DNA of 64,000 nucleotides, from NCBI GenBank assembly GCA_003116995.1, contig BDSL01000115.1, positions 124,001-188,000 on the forward strand. The letters run 5' to 3'. The stretch is from Yamagishiella unicocca (taxonomy: Eukaryota; Chlorophyta; Chlorophyceae; Chlamydomonadales; Volvocaceae). Positions 63,301-64,000 of the stretch are shown here, piece by piece (the first letter of the stretch is position 1; the number at the start of each line of letters is the position of its first letter). The position numbers and the translations under genes were made by a program. Under the pieces are notes generated by a model. It was given only the letters and a program-made list of their open reading frames with translations. It did no database searches and had not been told where the DNA came from.

Positions 63301-63999
63301 ACCTGCCTCCGCCCTCGCAGTTTCGCAGCCGCCGGGGACGCGGCTGCCGCCGCTGGCGGGGGTGGCGGCGGCAGGTTGGAAACCCCGGCAGGTCTCAGCG
63401 CTGGGGCCGGCGGTCGGTCTCGTCGCGGGGGACGGAGTTGGGGACGAGGGGCTCCGCCGCCGCCGCCGCCCCTCGGGTTGTGTCGCGGACGGCCCCCCCT
63501 CGCCGCTCGCCTTGGCCCCCGCCACGGCTTCCGCAACACCAGACGACGCGGCGAAGGTGAGTGAAGCACCACAACCGCCAACCGACTGCGCCCGCCCATC
63601 CATCGCCGCCGCCGCCGCCGCCGTCGCGCCGGCGGCGGCGGCGGCGGGTGTCTGCACGCCCGGGGTGGTGCCTGCCGCGTGGATAGCCGCACCGCTGGTG
63701 GCGGCTGCAGCCTGGTCGGCGGCGCAATGACCATACCCGTCGTCATCGTCATCCTCCTCCTCCTCGTCTTCCGGTCCAATGACGATCACCCGCATCAGCG
63801 GGCAGAGGCCCGCCGCCGCTTGGGGACCCGCGTCCAGCGCCCGCGCCGCTGGCGCTGCAGCCGCCGCCTGCGGCTCTGCCGCTCGTACGCCTGCCGCCGC
63901 TTCCCCACACGCCGCCGGGGTCACACCAGCTGCTCTGGCGGGAGTGGCTGGCTCTGAGAAGACAGTGGTTGCACACGCGGCAGCTGCGGCAGCGGGCGG
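57400..63999 (-). CDS. Second giant low-complexity protein (partial at window edge)
   Basis: One frame is open for 2199 codons from the window edge to TGA 57400-57402. A good acceptor (CTGTCTTCTCAG) at 63954 suggests the exon starts at 63953 with earlier exons outside. In residues from 63924: acidic 'GPEDEEEEDDDDDGYGH' (~48-65); basic 'ALKRRRFTS' (~225), a possible nuclear signal; AEVAVAT repeats (~650-675); Ala-rich helical module 'FAASWNTAMAAMTAR...LTRQLAVAAAAQ' (~755-790); Gly-Thr-Leu-Pro repeats (~950-1020); Ala-Thr/Ala-Pro hexanucleotide tract (~1150-1390); PPLPPQQ repeats (~1620-1755); Gln/Met C-terminus (~2000-2150) ending 'MRGMGGGGW'. Style and module match the 32-40 kb protein, so they are likely paralogues. 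Function unknown; nuclear location is an inference. Confidence 0.68.
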   Translation of the reverse strand, partial: PPAAAAAACATTVFSEPATPARAAGVTPAACGEAAAGVRAAEPQAAAAAPAARALDAGPQAAAGLCPLMRVIVIGPEDEEEEDDDDDGYGHCAADQAAAATSGAAIHAAGTTPGVQTPAAAAAGATAAAAAAMDGRAQSVGGCGASLTFAASSGVAEAVAGAKASGEGGPSATQPEGRRRRRSPSSPTPSPATRPTAGPSAETCRGFQPAAATPASGGSRVPGGCETARAEAGLRAKVKEEAEDEEKEEGEPALKRRRFTSPHACGAAARLAGSDGAAQPRRTASLRALTLAEYGTATGASAAAAAAAAAAAGQSAGGDRAAGPARLAAASSIGLPPRWPPAPSRRSAAAAASHQPSTAEPAARRAAQLLGGVADGASRGDPSAAWGGASSGYSTRSACARAASPVQPSGPTADGAAADLAETGGVAGGGAGDIESDSGNSSGGGGRRRGRGGASLASPTAQQSRHRRPEGAQPKPRQGLRKEAEGQARPVKAARLNPLQPQRPQQPQRPQCEAPAGLPPAPVVSCHDARADRLPSAASHPLPQRLQETPSVESPLTKLLGSAAQLPAALEQTGSVGHERHSAGRQPSDVREAGAAAQERTAARSAPAAVGPPATAVAAALTGSGGSPRRSADVVLGRDRHQQPCSKNTPAVGAAGGPAASGVLRTGAGGAATAEVAVATVEVAVATAEVAVATAGVAVAAAGAAPAPPTRRHVSARGTTTAGGATRASTASTSQPGAAAPQLPLGSREGAHTTSAANADYGVMPLDLPVMPLELPAPPGQSSPAFAASWNTAMAAMTARARQLMNALTRQLAVAAAAQEAAARACTSAACGGGCTAANGQGGGGTLGGRRLSCGASGAGAGAGAEGGGGSCKCGGDAAVRAACAALAVLQRGRSDEPVCGAPWDLLAGLEGVVVKELAGRLEPPEPGPDAKAEAEPEAEPDAKAEACVKEPSRVATEPSDLGSPLRVAAATAADGGTLPDGGTLSGGGTLPGDGGTLPGDGGTLPDDGGTLPDDGGTLPDGGTLPGGGTLPGGGTLPDGQPAVVEAVKSVEATVTEAEAMKGVEAGAQPGGGGGGRRTPIPSGELTPVSGGCGAPPSLPAEDRLGRAAAAESGPSRRPSKCGPLLPRGDAPSDAGLPAELPVGTWSAGASQPDDEHGSAVAAKPPSPRREPHPAPSTAPSTATATATATAPATATATAPATATATATATATATATATASARATATATATSPATAPATATASAPARATATATARATAPATAPATATATAPATASAPATAPATATATAPATASAPATAPATAPATASAPARATAPATAPATAPATASASAPATAPATATASAPATAPATASASAPATATAPATATASAPATATASAPATAPATATPSPPATATATATATATATATATAPATAPTTATAPGLVAAASTHDAGPEPQPVTSCTTARGPDAGDGGGGAVACPRKRAASPPLAFPACPAERGKRGLVLALGCASDRCRVRSPPQPPEQVAAAAAEQLLEQPPPEQVAKKMAAAAAELLGSVSASSQDKSPGRCLREGVTGAGGAAAEGGGALRARAAGHPMANATAAAEAAGDGHAAGAGGSDRPAVPSPIPRQRPLLVLRSSRVLQQRKQEENSQPQLPPQHQQEQPPLPPQQPPPLPPLQQQKQAPPLPQQPPPLPPLQQQKQAPPLPQQPPPLPSPQQPQQAPPLPQQPPPLPPLQQPPQAPPLPQQPPPPLPPPQQPQQAPPLPRQPPPLPPPQQPQQAPPLPRQPPPLPPPQQPPQQPERKRHKPSPPSLPPPQLSPPAQRRPPEQAASPPQQPRLRSEAALRAALRQQGGKPLPQQHQQHSASLRQGHQSGAYGAGPSLMAAPNPQWVRSGAVMSSCPFSESLGRQPGRPPFQQQGSSLDLEFGLPDPSEVVLDPPRPENPRPMRPGLGMPGGLQPTRKPQLGCRNVATAITAVQSSPRTRRRGLQAVQWDHQGTGRRREPAAQRWAQQQPQQMEVGQQLIQQQPAEVEKYQELMPQQRQAEQQQQPVQMEQQQLTLQQKQADHQQPLMLLPCQAEMQQQPVQMEQQSIQQQQVPVEQLLMMLQQQQPVQMEQQSMQQQQVQVEQQQLRLQQQQADQQQQLMLQQRQAEMQQQQQQPAQMELMMLQQQRLHQQRLQQQRLQQQRPPWAQWPIAPFNGMPQMNPMMMMMAMRGMGGGGW
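58665..59065 (-). repeat. Pro/Gln-rich 60-66-bp coding repeat
   Basis: About six imperfect in-frame units (QAPPLPQQPPPLPP-type) in the second giant ORF. Confidence 0.88.
59760..60480 (-). repeat. Hexanucleotide coding array (Ala-Thr / Ala-Pro)
   Basis: About 120 hexamers alternating between GTTGCA and GGCGCA types, with rare CGCGCA, TTGAAG or ACTTGC variants. In frame it reads Ala-Thr or Ala-Pro dipeptides; other frames read Gln-Leu and Cys-Ser. The mosaic order of the two hexamers carries higher-order duplications. Confidence 0.93.
60882..61085 (-). repeat. 18/21-bp coding repeat (Gly-Gly-Thr-Leu-Pro)
   Basis: About ten in-frame units of GGCAGGGTGCCGCC with 3-bp length steps, encoding GGTLPGDGGTLPD-type sequence. 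Confidence 0.9.
61900..61985 (-). repeat. 21-bp coding repeat (Ala-Glu-Val-Ala-Val-Ala-Thr)
   Basis: Four in-frame units around CTGTTGCTACAGCCACC. Confidence 0.85.
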
Positions 64000-64000
64000 C

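Noticed and set aside
63926..64000. Cys-rich reading (CRSCRVCNHC) at the window edge as a zinc finger
   Set aside because: It lies in a frame that does not continue into the giant ORF, probably across an intron acceptor, and too little sequence is visible to judge.

Overview
This looks like nuclear DNA of a volvocine/chlamydomonadalean green alga. The reasons are the GC-rich coding style, short introns with GTG/GTA donors and C/T-rich acceptors ending in CAG or TAG, very large Ala/Gly/Pro/Gln-rich proteins, abundant minisatellites, a MYND-finger gene family, divergently paired histone genes ending in the non-polyadenylated 3' stem-loop, and a 135-residue histone H3 with the shortened 'RKTPATGG' segment. 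The species cannot be fixed from this window.

Region by region. (1) 1-16.2 kb: a head-to-tail tandem array of three near-identical MYND zinc-finger genes (the first only a 3' end). The second and third each have one intron of about 300 nt that joins two long ORFs in frame. The copies differ by structural changes, including a 525-bp hAT-like insertion (8-bp TSD) and a 605-bp insertion with 12-bp TIRs. (2) 16.2-23.6 kb: no confident gene. It holds a 26-bp minisatellite, a segment nearly identical to part of the giant gene at 32-40 kb, and a 2-kb array of a 17-bp unit that is open in all six frames. (3) 23.6-26.0 kb: a structurally complete but pol-less Ty3/gypsy-type LTR retrotransposon (TSD, LTRs, PBS, PPT, gag) with a 116-bp-arm hairpin made from its own zinc-knuckle sequence. 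(4) 26-32 kb: weak exon candidates, a frameshifted gene remnant, and minisatellites. (5) 32.2-40.2 kb, minus strand: an 8-kb exon encoding a giant repeat-rich, RS-containing protein. (6) 41.0-42.5 kb, minus strand: the 3' four exons of a GNAT acetyltransferase. (7) 42.5-57.4 kb: a divergent H4/H3 pair and seven tRNA genes (three Met-Thr pairs plus a solo Thr), embedded in 5'-truncated non-LTR (LINE) fragments and their dispersed 3' tails. (8) 57.4-64 kb, minus strand: a second giant low-complexity gene running off the window.

The genes do not form a pathway. The layout is of multicopy housekeeping loci (histones, tRNAs) inside a retroelement-rich interval, between two giant low-complexity genes of apparently one family, with a locally amplified MYND family at one end. 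Repeat period separates coding from non-coding DNA well here. Arrays inside the two giant ORFs have periods divisible by three, whereas the 17-, 22- and 26-bp arrays outside them do not.
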